Part shown: one piece after another, positions 1 to 8,975 of the stretch | Layout of the letters: each line of letters begins with the position of its first letter | How positions within the stretch are numbered: the first letter of the stretch is position 1 | NCBI GenBank assembly: GCA_016721945.1 | Contig: JADKHC010000018.1 | Coordinates: forward strand, 1-64,000 | From: Verrucomicrobiota bacterium | GTDB taxonomy: Bacteria; Verrucomicrobiota; Verrucomicrobiia; Opitutales; Opitutaceae | Direction of reading: 5' to 3' | DNA length: 64,000 bases | Notes under the pieces: model-generated | The model's database searches: none | What the model was told of the DNA's origin: nothing | What the model saw: the letters and a program-made list of their open reading frames with translations, nothing else | Program-made: the position numbers and the translations under genes

Positions 1-437
1 CCGGAGAGCACGCTGGTGCGCGAGCGACGATGCTCGGTCAGCCCGGCCATGCGCAGCACCCAGTCTTTGCGCTCCAGCTTTTTTGCGCGGGGCAGGCGGT
101 AAATGCCGCTGTAGAAATCAATGTTCTCCTCGACTGTGAGCTCGTCGTAGAGGGAAAACTTCTGGCTCATGTAACCGATGCCGGTTTTAATCAGTTCGGT
201 TTGAGTGCGGATGTCGTAGCCAGCGACGCGCCCGGTGCCGCCGCTCGGTGTGAGCAGTCCGCAGAGCATGCGAATGGTGGTGGATTTGCCCGCGCCGTTG
301 GGCCCGAGGAAACCGAAAATTTCGCCACGGCCGACAGAGAATGAAATGCCAGCCACAGCACGGAATTCGCCAAAACGTTTTTCGAGATTATGTACCTCGA
401 CGATAGGTTGGGTGCTGGCGGTGGTCTCAGTTTGCAT
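1..437 (-). CDS. ABC transporter ATP-binding protein, C-terminus outside window
   Basis: ATPase of an efflux pump of the YbhF/CcmA class, energising export through permeases that should lie beyond the window edge. Translation from the ATG at 437 gives an N-terminal half NBD with Walker A GPNGAGKST near residue 50 and a YMSQKF Q-loop; the sequence is cut at the start of the LSGG signature. The start overlaps the end of the upstream ATPase gene by 11 bases, so the two are translationally coupled. In E. coli YbhF the two ATPase halves are fused in one chain; here they are separate. The substrate is not visible from the sequence. Confidence 0.88.
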   Translation of the reverse strand, partial: MQTETTASTQPIVEVHNLEKRFGEFRAVAGISFSVGRGEIFGFLGPNGAGKSTTIRMLCGLLTPSGGTGRVAGYDIRTQTELIKTGIGYMSQKFSLYDELTVEENIDFYSGIYRLPRAKKLERKDWVLRMAGLTEHRRSRTSVLS

Positions 438-1371
438 GGGCAGCTTCCTCGCGGTTGGCGATTACTGAGACAAAAACATCCTCCAACGAAGGCTCGATGG
501 GTTGGAGGGAAATCAATTCGAAGCCTGCGTCGGCGATTAGCTGGCGAGTTTGGGCTTCGGTGGCGGCAGCATCGTGAGCGGCGACATGGACGCGGTCGCC
601 GAAGAGTCCGACCGTGGCATCTTTCAAATGGTTTCGTAAAAGCAAGGCGGTACGGCGTGGCGCGGAGGTGCGGACTTCGAGCAGCGTGCCGGGCATGAGG
701 CGTTTGACCTCCTCGGGAGTGCCGAGGCCGACGAGTTTTCCCTGATGGAGCAGGGCGAGACGGTTGCAACGCTCGGCTTCGTCGAGGTACGCGGTGGAGA
801 CAAAAAGGGTGACGCCTTCACGAACCAGTTGATAGAGAATACGCCAGAAATCGCGGCGGGAGACAGGATCGACGCCGTTGGTGGGTTCGTCGAGAAAGAG
901 CACGCGTGGCGTGTGGATGAGCGCGCAGGCGAGACCGAGCTTTTGCTTCATGCCGCCGGAGAGGTTGCCGGCTTGGCGGTGTTTAAAGGGTGTGAGATTG
1001 CTGAAGCCGAGCAGGCGTTCGGTGCGTGCGACGCGTTCGCTGGACGGCACACCGTAGATATCGGCGTAGAAATCGATGTTCTCGATGACAGTAAGATCGG
1101 GATACAGACCGAAACGCTGGCTCATGTAGCCGATATGCTCCTTGAGCCCGTCGGGGTTGCGTGCGACATCGTGACCGGCGACTTCGGCACTGCCCGCGGA
1201 GGGCGGCAGGATGCCCGTCAGCATGCGCATCGTCGTGGTTTTGCCCGCGCCATCGGGACCGACTAGGCCAAAGATTTCGCCGGCCTGTACCTCAAGATCG
1301 AGGCCAGCTACGGCGATGAGTTCGCCGAACGTGCGACGCAAGCCTTTGGCGCTGATGGCTGGTTGTGGCAT
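427..1371 (-). CDS. ABC transporter ATP-binding protein (YbhF N-half-like)
   Basis: Complete 314-residue ABC ATPase. Walker A GPDGAGKTT lies at 38-46, Q-loop YMSQRF near 82, signature LSGGMKQKL from 137 and Walker B VLFLDEP at 157-163. About 90 C-terminal residues after the NBD resemble the accessory tail of drug and polyether exporter ATPases. It is third in a minus-strand run TetR-HlyD-ATPase-ATPase, 33 bases after the HlyD gene and overlapping the next ATPase. Known role of the family: drives type-2 ABC permeases for efflux of hydrophobic compounds. The specific substrate is unknown. Confidence 0.9.
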   Translation of the reverse strand: MPQPAISAKGLRRTFGELIAVAGLDLEVQAGEIFGLVGPDGAGKTTTMRMLTGILPPSAGSAEVAGHDVARNPDGLKEHIGYMSQRFGLYPDLTVIENIDFYADIYGVPSSERVARTERLLGFSNLTPFKHRQAGNLSGGMKQKLGLACALIHTPRVLFLDEPTNGVDPVSRRDFWRILYQLVREGVTLFVSTAYLDEAERCNRLALLHQGKLVGLGTPEEVKRLMPGTLLEVRTSAPRRTALLLRNHLKDATVGLFGDRVHVAAHDAAATEAQTRQLIADAGFELISLQPIEPSLEDVFVSVIANREEAAHAN

Positions 1372-1404
1372 GGCGACGAGAGCTAGCGGAGAGCGAAGCG
1401 CAGG

Positions 1405-2409
1405 TTATGGCGCGGTGGGCAACACGACGTCGGCGGGCATGCCGGGCTTGAGCTCATCCTGCGGGTTGGCGATATCGACCTTGATGCGGAAAACCAGCTT
1501 CACGCGTTCTTTGGTGGTTTGGACTGTCTTGGGTGTGAATTCCGCTTCGGAGGCGATAAAGCTGACGGTTCCTTCGAAGTTTTTTCCGGGCGCGGTGTCG
1601 GTGTGCACGACGAGTTTCTGGCCGAGGCGCACACGGCCGAGATCAGTTTGGTTGACGTAAGCGCGCACCCAAGTGTGCAGCGTGTCGGCGACCGTGACGA
1701 TGGGCGTGCCGGCGGAGACGAATTCGCCGGGCTCGATTGCGTGTGAAAGCACGGCTCCGGTGAGCGGGGAAAAGATACGCGTCTCAGCAAGGCGGGTTTC
1801 TGCCAGGGCGACGGAGGCACGAGCCTGAGCGACGCGCGCCCGAGCCTGTTGAATGGTTTCGGTGCGCGGGCCTTCGCGGACGAGCTTGAGGCGTTCGGCC
1901 GTTTCAGCCGCGCGGGCCTCGGCGACTTTGAGTTGAGCTTGAACAGCCTCGAAATCGCGATCGGCGATTACGTTTTTCGTGCGGAGATCCTGCTGACGGA
2001 GGAAGTCGAGTCGGACGCGATCACGGTCGGCTTCGGCGCTGCGCACGGTGGCCTCGCTGGCGGCGATTTCCTGCGGGCGTGAGCCAGCCTCGAGCTCAGC
2101 GAGCGCGGCTTCGACTGCGGCAAGTTCGGCGCGCGAGAGGGCGAGCTGCGACTGTTGTTCGGCGTCATCGAGACGGGCGATGAGCTGGCCAGCTTTGACG
2201 CGATCGCCTTCGAAAACGGGACGCTCGGCGACGCGGCCGGGGAATTTGAAACTAAGTTGAGCGTCGGTGACTTCGATGTTGCCTGAAATGACGATTTCGC
2301 TGGCGCGAGATTGGTTGCGTGCGCAGCCGACGAAGAGCAACGCTGGCAAGAGGGCGAACGTCGCAAGGGCAAAACCTAGAGTGTAGTTAGAGAACGTTAT
2401 GTTTTTCAT
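1405..2409 (-). CDS. HlyD-family periplasmic adaptor, probable lipoprotein
   Basis: Membrane fusion protein (YbhG/YhiI type) linking an inner-membrane ABC pump to the outer membrane. The 334-residue chain starts with a hydrophobic leader ending LFVGC, a near-consensus lipobox with Cys29. Then come a biotinyl-lipoyl half (FPGRVAERPVFEGDRVKAGQ, about 52-71), a long Ala/Glu/Arg-rich coiled-coil hairpin (about 75-185), the second lipoyl half (SPLTGAVLSHAIEPGEFV) and a beta-barrel tail. The gene overlaps the 3' end of the TetR gene by 23 bases, indicating one operon. Expected partners are the two downstream ATPases and off-window permeases. Confidence 0.9.
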   Translation of the reverse strand: MKNITFSNYTLGFALATFALLPALLFVGCARNQSRASEIVISGNIEVTDAQLSFKFPGRVAERPVFEGDRVKAGQLIARLDDAEQQSQLALSRAELAAVEAALAELEAGSRPQEIAASEATVRSAEADRDRVRLDFLRQQDLRTKNVIADRDFEAVQAQLKVAEARAAETAERLKLVREGPRTETIQQARARVAQARASVALAETRLAETRIFSPLTGAVLSHAIEPGEFVSAGTPIVTVADTLHTWVRAYVNQTDLGRVRLGQKLVVHTDTAPGKNFEGTVSFIASEAEFTPKTVQTTKERVKLVFRIKVDIANPQDELKPGMPADVVLPTAP

Positions 2410-3022
2410 ATTCTTTGCGGCCAGTTGAAGTGAGCAGACCGGCGAAAAAGAGATTTATGGCTTTCCTGAAAACTTGGTCTGTTGACATGCCGAGGCGCTC
2501 CAGGGCTTCGGGCTGCATGAGATTGGTGATGGCAAAGCGCCAGAACTCGATTGCCAGCTGTGGATCTATGTCGGCGCGTACGGCTCCGGCGGCCTGACCT
2601 TCACGAATGACTTGCCCAAAAACATACGGGATGTTCTTGCGGCGCATCTCGTCGATCTTGGTATAGATCTTCGGAGCAAAGCGTTGCAGATCGCGGAGCA
2701 TGTGCGGCGTGAGCCTGGAAAACCGTTGCACCATGGCTTCGCCGAGTGCGCGAAATTTCGTGGCAAACGGTTGTGCCCGGTCGGCAAAGAGGCCATCTGC
2801 CAATGCGCGTACTTCGGCGGAGAAATCGTCCAGGATCGTTTCGGCCAGCTTGTTTTTGCTGCGGAAGTGAACGTACAGGGTCTTTTTGCTTACACCAAGT
2901 TCGCGTGCGAGTTCGTCCATCGTGAGCGCGCTGTAGCCGAAGGTGAACAGGTGATGCCGCGCGGTCGCAACGATGCGTGCGCGGGTGGTGGAGTCGGGAG
3001 CTGGGTTGATGGGCTTGGCCAT
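2387..3022 (-). CDS. TetR/AcrR-family transcriptional regulator
   Basis: 211-residue repressor heading the efflux operon. Residues about 12-60 form the TetR helix-turn-helix (ARIVATARHHLFTFGYSALT followed by MDELARELGVSKKTLYVHF), and the rest is a variable ligand-binding helical domain. The ATG at 3022 is preceded on the minus strand by a TAAGG-like ribosome site. A perfect 28-bp inverted repeat starts 13 bases upstream of the start codon, as expected for autorepression. The order TetR, HlyD, ATPases matches E. coli ybiH(cecR)-ybhG-ybhF, so relief of repression by an exported compound is the likely logic. The inducer is not known. Confidence 0.9.
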   Translation of the reverse strand: MAKPINPAPDSTTRARIVATARHHLFTFGYSALTMDELARELGVSKKTLYVHFRSKNKLAETILDDFSAEVRALADGLFADRAQPFATKFRALGEAMVQRFSRLTPHMLRDLQRFAPKIYTKIDEMRRKNIPYVFGQVIREGQAAGAVRADIDPQLAIEFWRFAITNLMQPEALERLGMSTDQVFRKAINLFFAGLLTSTGRKEYEKHNVL

Positions 3023-3034
3023 GATGGAACCTTA

Positions 3035-3062
3035 GGAAACTTTAAAGGTACTTAAAGTTTCC
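3035..3062. promoter_or_regulatory. TetR operator: perfect 11-bp inverted repeat
   Basis: Arms GGAAACTTTAA (3035-3045) and TTAAAGTTTCC (3052-3062) are exact reverse complements around a 6-base spacer AGGTAC. The site is 13 bases upstream of the TetR start codon, in the gap to the next plus-strand gene. Position, symmetry and size are those of a TetR-family operator; that the adjacent regulator binds it is inferred. Confidence 0.75.
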
Positions 3063-3175
3063 ATTTTGCAAGCCGAGAACCCATTTTGCGCAAAAGTCGT
3101 GAGCCCGGAGCAACCCCGAGCCCGCCAGCGACGTCACTTGACGGGGTGCATGCCTTTGGTAACCTTCACATTTCG

Positions 3176-3724
3176 ATGAGAACTGCCGGACGCATTTTCA
3201 GGATTGTAGCGCTGCTCACGCTGGGCGGTGGGCTGTCGCTGGGCGTTTGCGCGCAGGAGATTTCCACGACTTCGCCTTTTCTGCCACGGAGCGGAACGGG
3301 GGTCGGAGCAGCCACGGCGAATTCGCCGATCGAGTTACGCGGCATCATGGATATTCCCGGTGGCACGTTGTTCGGCTTGTTTGATCCGGTGCAAAAAAAG
3401 GGCGGCTGGGTGAAACTCAACGAAACGGGCCGTGACTTTCTTGTTCGCAACTACGATGCGACGAACGACGGCGTGACCGTCGAATATCAAGGTCGCGTGC
3501 ATAATCTCCTATTAAGTAGATCCAAGATCGAGGCTCTGCCTGCGATGGCGATGGTTGGCCCGCCGCGTCCCATGGCCGGACCGCAACAAGTCACTGCTGC
3601 GCCTTCGGCGGACGATGCGAAACGTATCGAAGCCGTCGCTGCCGAAGTGGCCCGTCGGCGTCAGGCGCGTCAGGCCGCACAGCAACAACAGCAGCAGCCT
3701 CAGCCGCCTAACCGCATGCGTTGA
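3176..3724 (+). CDS. secreted hypothetical protein, Gln/Pro-rich tail
   Basis: Unrecognised 182-residue protein. The ATG at 3176 was chosen because it opens directly into a signal peptide (MRTAGRIFRIVALLTLGGGL, cleavage predicted after VCAQ); the frame is open further upstream but that extension is not leader-like. The mature part has a compact middle (RGIMDIPGGTLFGLFDP to the IEALPAM stretch), perhaps a small beta domain. It ends in an Ala/Gln/Arg-rich region with a run of glutamines and prolines. It is followed after 52 bases by another exported protein on the same strand. Function is unknown; a periplasmic or envelope location is inferred from the leader. Confidence 0.7.
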   Translation: MRTAGRIFRIVALLTLGGGLSLGVCAQEISTTSPFLPRSGTGVGAATANSPIELRGIMDIPGGTLFGLFDPVQKKGGWVKLNETGRDFLVRNYDATNDGVTVEYQGRVHNLLLSRSKIEALPAMAMVGPPRPMAGPQQVTAAPSADDAKRIEAVAAEVARRRQARQAAQQQQQQPQPPNRMR

Positions 3725-3776
3725 TGGCTGGTTTGCACAGAGTGGCTGGCTTGAAGCCTGCTTTTATCTCGCGCGT

Positions 3777-4526
3777 ATGAAGTACTTTTTGGCACTGCTG
3801 GCCCTTGTCTTGTCCACGGCTTCTCTGTGCGCGCAGGGCAGTCCGCCATTTTATACCGATGATGCCGCAACCGTTTCAAAGAGCCAATGGGAGTTGGATG
3901 TAGGTTTTTCCATGGAACGTTCGCGCGAAGGCGATCGTTTCTGGCAGGTGCCGTCAGTTGCTTTTGCCTATGGCCTGACCGACCAGCTCGAATTGGATTA
4001 CAGTGCAAGCTGGCTTGCCCAGCGTTTGGTGGGTGAAAGTTCGAAAAGCGGGCTCGGCAATTCCGTGGCGGGCGTGAAGTGGCGGTTTTTCGAGGATCAA
4101 GCCGAAGGCTGGGCGCTTTCGCTGAGCCCGCAGGTGGAGTTTTATCACCGGGCTTCTTCTCACCGGCGTGGCTTGGTGGAAAGAAACACGGAGTACCTGC
4201 TTCCGGTTCAGGTGCAAAAATCTTTCGGCGAAATCGCCACGGCGTTCAGTTTCGGCCGCTCGTTTCACGCTCGTGATCCGCGTGACAACGACAGCTGGCT
4301 CGCAGGAATTGCGGCAGGGCGAGAGGTTTCGGAAAGCCTGCACGCAGGGGTCGAGTTCTACGGGGAAACTTCGCGCAACTTCGGCCGTGGCTGGTTAATT
4401 TTCAATCTGGGCGCTTATTACGAGGTCAACGACTGGCTCTCGATTTCTGCATCGGCTGGCCGTGGAGTGGTCGGCGCAGATCGCCCGGATTACGTGGCGT
4501 TTTTCGGGGTTCAGCTGCTGCGCTGA
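3777..4526 (+). CDS. putative outer-membrane beta-barrel protein
   Basis: 249-residue exported protein with a clear signal peptide (MKYFLALLALVLSTASLCAQ). The mature sequence opens with GSPPFYTDDAATVSKSQWEL, a start typical of MetA-pathway-type or transporter-like outer-membrane barrels. It then shows alternating amphipathic strands rich in Trp, Tyr and Phe and ends in FFGVQLLR. The ATG at 3777 was chosen over upstream in-frame codons because it begins the leader. No partner is evident; the next gene, an ABC exporter subunit, starts about 100 bases downstream. Substrate and role are unknown. Confidence 0.72.
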   Translation: MKYFLALLALVLSTASLCAQGSPPFYTDDAATVSKSQWELDVGFSMERSREGDRFWQVPSVAFAYGLTDQLELDYSASWLAQRLVGESSKSGLGNSVAGVKWRFFEDQAEGWALSLSPQVEFYHRASSHRRGLVERNTEYLLPVQVQKSFGEIATAFSFGRSFHARDPRDNDSWLAGIAAGREVSESLHAGVEFYGETSRNFGRGWLIFNLGAYYEVNDWLSISASAGRGVVGADRPDYVAFFGVQLLR

Positions 4527-4629
4527 AAACCGGCTGCGGTCGACCTGCGAGCTGAGGCGACGTTACGATTTCGCGCTGGGAAAAAATTCGTGTGTTTCGC
4601 GGTGCGCGCATTAGCGTTTCGGTTTGCGC

Positions 4630-6525
4630 ATGCCGGAGCCAACACCAATCACTGCCGCCAATCTGCTCTCGAACTGGGTGCTGGTTCGCCGACTGTTCGG
4701 GCTGGCCTGGCGTTACCGGTCGCGCTGTCTCCAGGTGCTCGGCTTGCAGCTGGTGTTGCTGACGATCGGTTTGAGCGGCCTGAGCCTGACCGGATTGGGC
4801 ATCGACTATATCCGCCATATTTTGTCGGAGCGTGGAGTCATCGCGGCGTTGGTAACTTTTCCGCAGGTGAAAATCGGGCCGAGTTTGCCGACCGATTGGC
4901 AACCGGAGCATGTGATTGTGTTGATCGCGGGTTGCATTCTCGGGCTGGCCTTGGTGCGAGCGGTGTTGAATTTCTTTTATACCATCTCGATCAACAAGCT
5001 CGTGCAGCAGCAGCTTGTGGTGGATTTGCGCGGAGAGATTTACGATAAGCTGCAGCGTTTAAGCTTTCGGTTTTTCGATGCGAACACCACGGGCTCGATC
5101 ATCACGCGTGTCACCGGCGATGTGCAGGCCGTGCGGATGTTTGTCGATCAGGTGTTGATCCAGAGTGTGATCATGATCGTGTCGCTCACGGTCTACGTTA
5201 TCTATATGAGCAGCCTGCACGTGGGACTCACGCTGGCCTGCCTGGCGACCACGCCGTTGATGATGATGCTGGCGGCGCGTTTCTCGCGCAGCATCCAACC
5301 GGCGTACATGCACAATCGCACGCTGGTCGAGAAGATGGTGCAAAACCTAACCGAGAGCGTGCAGGGTATCCAGGTGACAAAAGGTTTTGGTCGTGAGCGC
5401 GAGGACCGCGAACGCTTCGAGCGCAGCAACCAGGCGGTATTCGACCAACAACGCAGCATCTTCTGGCGCGTGAGTTTGTTCAGCCCGACGGTGGGTTTTT
5501 TCACGCGTTTTAATATGATGGTGCTTCTTGGCTACGGCGGCTGGCTCGTGGCGCACGATCAGCTCCCGCTTGGCACAGGCTTGGTGGTGTTTGCTGGTTT
5601 GCTCGAACAGTTTTCCGGCCAGATCAACCAGGTCGCGACGCTGGTGAACAGCGTGCAGCAATCGCTCATCGGTGCGCGACGCGTATTCGAGATTCTCGAT
5701 GCACCGATCGAGGTGAAGAGTGCACCAGACGCGGTTCGGCGCCCGAAGCTCGAAGGCGCGGTTGCTTTTGAAAATGTTTCCTTCGCGTACGCCGGTTCAA
5801 ATGAAGTGGTTCGCAACATCGATCTCGCGGTCAAGCCCGGTCAGTGCGTGGCAATTCTCGGTGCGACCGGTGCGGGCAAAAGCGTTCTGATGAGTTTGAT
5901 CCCGCGGTTTTTCGACGTGACCTCCGGGCGGCTCACCGTCGACGGCATTGATGTGCGGCGGCTCGATCTCGACGATCTGCGACGTAACATCGGGCTGGTT
6001 TTCCAGGAAAGTTTTCTCTTCAGCCACACGGTGGCGGCCAACATCGCCTTCGGACATCCCGAGGCCACACGCGCGCAAATCGAAAAGGCGGCGCGGATCG
6101 CGGCAGCCCACGATTTCATCATGGCTCTGCCGAAAGGTTATGACACGGTGCTTGGCGAAAGCGGGATGAGCCTTTCAGGCGGCCAGCGGCAGCGACTGGC
6201 GATTGCGCGGGCGGTGTTGTTGGAGCCGTCGATCTTGTTGCTCGACGATCCGACGGCGGCAATCGATTCGCAGACGGAGCACGAAATTTTCGAGGCTTTG
6301 GAAAACGCCATCTCCGGTCGCACGACCTTTATCGTGGCGCACCGGCTGAGCACGCTGCGACGGGCGGATTTCATCATCGTCATGGAAAACGGCCGCATCG
6401 TGCAGACCGGCACGCATGCGGAGTTGATGCGTGTGCCCGGACCTTATCTTCACGTGGCCAACCTGCAATTGGTCGACAGTCGCGAACTACAAAGCCCGGT
6501 CGACGTACCAGGAGGAACCACATGA
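4630..6525 (+). CDS. ABC exporter half-transporter, degenerate-site subunit
   Basis: Fused type-IV ABC exporter half: six TM segments in about residues 1-340, then an NBD. Walker A GATGAGKS is at 411-418, signature LSGGQ at about 515-519. Walker B ends LLLDDP, so the usual catalytic Glu is Asp (about residue 540). This substitution marks the first subunit of heterodimeric exporters such as TM287/288 and BmrCD. The ATG at 4630 is preferred over a TTG two codons upstream. The stop overlaps the next gene's start by ATGA, and that gene supplies the partner. Substrate, a lipid or drug, cannot be told. Confidence 0.92.
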   Translation: MPEPTPITAANLLSNWVLVRRLFGLAWRYRSRCLQVLGLQLVLLTIGLSGLSLTGLGIDYIRHILSERGVIAALVTFPQVKIGPSLPTDWQPEHVIVLIAGCILGLALVRAVLNFFYTISINKLVQQQLVVDLRGEIYDKLQRLSFRFFDANTTGSIITRVTGDVQAVRMFVDQVLIQSVIMIVSLTVYVIYMSSLHVGLTLACLATTPLMMMLAARFSRSIQPAYMHNRTLVEKMVQNLTESVQGIQVTKGFGREREDRERFERSNQAVFDQQRSIFWRVSLFSPTVGFFTRFNMMVLLGYGGWLVAHDQLPLGTGLVVFAGLLEQFSGQINQVATLVNSVQQSLIGARRVFEILDAPIEVKSAPDAVRRPKLEGAVAFENVSFAYAGSNEVVRNIDLAVKPGQCVAILGATGAGKSVLMSLIPRFFDVTSGRLTVDGIDVRRLDLDDLRRNIGLVFQESFLFSHTVAANIAFGHPEATRAQIEKAARIAAAHDFIMALPKGYDTVLGESGMSLSGGQRQRLAIARAVLLEPSILLLDDPTAAIDSQTEHEIFEALENAISGRTTFIVAHRLSTLRRADFIIVMENGRIVQTGTHAELMRVPGPYLHVANLQLVDSRELQSPVDVPGGTT

Positions 6526-8360
6526 AACCGCCAGGAAAAGATGGTGGCGTACCGATGCTGGTTCAACGCGTGCGCGACGAGGATGACGACGAGCCTCAGT
6601 TCAAACCGCTGGAGTGGGGAATCATCCGCCGGTTGCTTGGCTACACGCGGCCGCATGCTGCGCAGCGTAACTGGCTTATCCTGCTCACGCTTTTTCGCTC
6701 AGCCCAGCTTCCGGCGTTGGTCTGGCTCGCAGCCGAGATTATCGCGGGGCCGATTGCGCGGCATGAGACGAGTTCGTTTTTCTGGTGGATCGCAGGTTAC
6801 TGCGCGCTCGCGCTTTTCACCGACGGCCTTTTTCACTTTCGTCAACGTTACGCGCTCGAGCTCGGTGAGCAGGTGGTGAACGACCTGCGTTCGCAAATCT
6901 TCGCGCACGTGCAACGCATGCCGATGAGTTTTTTCCACCGGGTGAAACTCGGGCGCATTATCAGCCGTGTGACGTCGGACGTGGAGGCGCTGCGGCTGGG
7001 TATTCAGGATTCGTTTTTTGTGAGCATCGTGCAGATCGGGCAGATGTGTTTTGCCGCTACGGTGATGATTGTTACCGATTGGAAACTATTCAGTATCGTG
7101 CTGGCGCTGGCACCGGTGCTGTGGTCGATCAATCGGCGTTTTCGCATGCGGCTTAGCCAGCACTCGCGCGCGGCGCAGGAGAGCTTCAGTCGGGTGACGG
7201 CCACGCTGGCGGAATCGGTCAGCGGTATCCGTGTGACGCAGGGTTTCGTACGACAGGAAACGAATGCCGGGCTCTTCCGGCGCCTGCTCGACGATCACTC
7301 GCGCTATAGTATAGCGCTGGCGCGCACGTCGGCGATTCTCACGCCGCTGCTGGAATTGAACAGCCAGTTTTTTGTCGCGATCTTGCTGACGGTCGGCGGC
7401 TGGAGCGTGCTCCATCACGGCGGCGATGTGGGCGTGCTGATTAAGTTTTTCCTATTAGCGAACCAGTTCTTTGCGCCAATACAGGTGTTGGGCAACCAAT
7501 ACACGCAGGCGTTGATTGCGATGGCTGGTGCGGAACGGGTGTTTCGTCTGCTCGACATGAAGCCAGACTGGCAAGATGCGCCGGAGGCAAAAGACTTGCC
7601 CAGGCCAGCAGCGAAGACGGGTGCGCGGATTGAGTTTCGCGACGTGTCGTTTGGTTACGATCCGGGACGACTGGTGTTGCACAAGGTCAGCTTCATTGCC
7701 GAACTAGGCAGCATGGTAGCACTGGTTGGGCACACGGGCAGCGGCAAAAGCTCTATCATCAATCTTGTATCCAAATTTTATTTACCGACGGCGGGTGAGC
7801 TGCTGATCGATGGCCACGAGGTACGGACGCTCACGAGCCACTCGTTGCATCGGCAGATGGGCATGGTGCAGCAGCAGAATTTTCTCTTTGCCGGGACCGT
7901 ACTGGATAACATCCGCTACGGGCGGCCGGAAGCCTCAGATGCGGAAGTCCACGAAGCGGCGCGTTCGCTCGGCTGCCTCGACCTGCTGGAGGCGCTGCCT
8001 CAGGGATTGCTGACTGAAGTGGGCGAGCACGGCGGCGGGCTATCTGTGGGCCAGCGCCAGCTAATCTGTTTCGCGCGCGCGCTGCTGGCCGATCCGCGAA
8101 TTCTAATTTTAGATGAAGCGACTAGTTCGATCGATGCGCTGACCGAGGCGCGACTGCAGAAAGCGCTTATGGCGTTGCTGCGCGGCCGCACGAGTTTTGT
8201 CGTTGCGCACCGGTTAAGCACGATCCGCAATGCCGATCTCGTTCTGGTTCTTGATCAAGGTTCGGTCGTTGAGCGCGGCACACACGAGGAGCTTTTGTCA
8301 TTGGAAAAGCACTACGCGGCGCTCCATCGGCAGTTTGTTCAAGTGGACGCCCAAACGTGA
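6522..8360 (+). CDS. ABC exporter half-transporter, canonical catalytic subunit
   Basis: 612-residue partner of the preceding gene. The N-terminus is acidic (RVRDEDDDEPQFKP), followed by six TM helices (about 45-335) and an NBD with Walker A GHTGSGKS (403-410) and Walker B ILILDE with the catalytic Glu532. Its signature reads LSVGQ (507-511) rather than LSGGQ. In heterodimeric exporters the degenerate site is made from the first subunit's Walker motifs and the second subunit's signature, so this change fits. The gene starts on the ATGA overlap, and stoichiometric expression is expected. Confidence 0.93.
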   Translation: MKPPGKDGGVPMLVQRVRDEDDDEPQFKPLEWGIIRRLLGYTRPHAAQRNWLILLTLFRSAQLPALVWLAAEIIAGPIARHETSSFFWWIAGYCALALFTDGLFHFRQRYALELGEQVVNDLRSQIFAHVQRMPMSFFHRVKLGRIISRVTSDVEALRLGIQDSFFVSIVQIGQMCFAATVMIVTDWKLFSIVLALAPVLWSINRRFRMRLSQHSRAAQESFSRVTATLAESVSGIRVTQGFVRQETNAGLFRRLLDDHSRYSIALARTSAILTPLLELNSQFFVAILLTVGGWSVLHHGGDVGVLIKFFLLANQFFAPIQVLGNQYTQALIAMAGAERVFRLLDMKPDWQDAPEAKDLPRPAAKTGARIEFRDVSFGYDPGRLVLHKVSFIAELGSMVALVGHTGSGKSSIINLVSKFYLPTAGELLIDGHEVRTLTSHSLHRQMGMVQQQNFLFAGTVLDNIRYGRPEASDAEVHEAARSLGCLDLLEALPQGLLTEVGEHGGGLSVGQRQLICFARALLADPRILILDEATSSIDALTEARLQKALMALLRGRTSFVVAHRLSTIRNADLVLVLDQGSVVERGTHEELLSLEKHYAALHRQFVQVDAQT

Positions 8361-8369
8361 GGCGGCCGC

Positions 8370-8440
8370 GAATGCAAGAAGTTTTAAGCACTTTCTCCTC
8401 TGAAAAATGAATTTTCTCCTCTGAAAATTTCATTGCATTC
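8370..8440. repeat. small repeat cluster upstream of SWIB gene
   Basis: GAATGCAA at 8370-8377 is inverted as TTGCATTC at 8433-8440. Between them TTTCTCCTCTGAAAA occurs twice in direct orientation (8392-8406 and 8413-8427, period 21). It lies in the 111-base gap before the SWIB gene and could act as a leader or regulator site; function is not established. Confidence 0.5.
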
Positions 8441-8471
8441 AGGTTACGGGGCGGTAGACCCAAATCCCGTT

Positions 8472-8744
8472 ATGGCAAAAAAATCCGCTCGTAAACCCAA
8501 CGCTGCATTCCTTAAGCCGGTTCAACCCGACGACGTCCTTTCGGTCATCGTTGGTTCGAAACCCTTACCCCGTACAGAGCTGACCAAAAAGCTCTGGGAC
8601 TATATCAAGAAAAATGGCCTTCAGGACAAGAAGGTGCGCACACAGATCAACGCTGACGACAAGATGAAGCCTGTCCTTAATGGCAAGAAATCGGTCAGCA
8701 TGTTCGAGCTGACCAAGCTCGTCTCCGGCCATTTGGTTAAGTAA
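8472..8744 (+). CDS. SWIB/MDM2-domain protein
   Basis: 90-residue basic protein that is almost entirely one SWIB domain (about residues 14-90): LPRTELTKKLWDYIKKNGLQ, then DKMKPVLNGKKSVSMFELTK and the closing VSGHLVK. The ATG at 8472 gives the Lys/Ala-rich start MAKKSARKPNAAF; the upstream in-frame extension carries no recognisable sequence. Stand-alone bacterial SWIB proteins are known mainly from Chlamydiae, Verrucomicrobiota and relatives, where a role in DNA condensation or chromatin-like organisation has been suggested. A strong terminator follows 26 bases after the stop, so it is the last gene of its transcript. Confidence 0.88.
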   Translation: MAKKSARKPNAAFLKPVQPDDVLSVIVGSKPLPRTELTKKLWDYIKKNGLQDKKVRTQINADDKMKPVLNGKKSVSMFELTKLVSGHLVK

Positions 8745-8770
8745 CCACCTGTCTGGTTTCTAAATTTAAA

Positions 8771-8804
8771 GCCGCTGCGATTTAGTTCGTAGCGGCTTTT
8801 TTTT
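8771..8804 (+). terminator. rho-independent terminator after SWIB gene
   Basis: A 10-bp stem (8771-8780 with 8787-8796, one G-T pair) and the six-base loop TTTAGT are followed by eight T residues. It lies 26 bases past the SWIB stop codon. Confidence 0.88.
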
Positions 8805-8975
8805 ATGCGGTAAGCCTGACACACCTTTGTGATGGAACCGCTCCTGAGTGGTGGTATCAGACCAATGGTTGGCGTTTCAGAGGTAAAGTTCGTCAAATAT
8901 TGGTAAGTTACTAGGCTAAAGTGCCTTCTGATGCGTGTTAGTTTGCCTGTTTTAGTACGTTAGGTTTTGAGCAAG

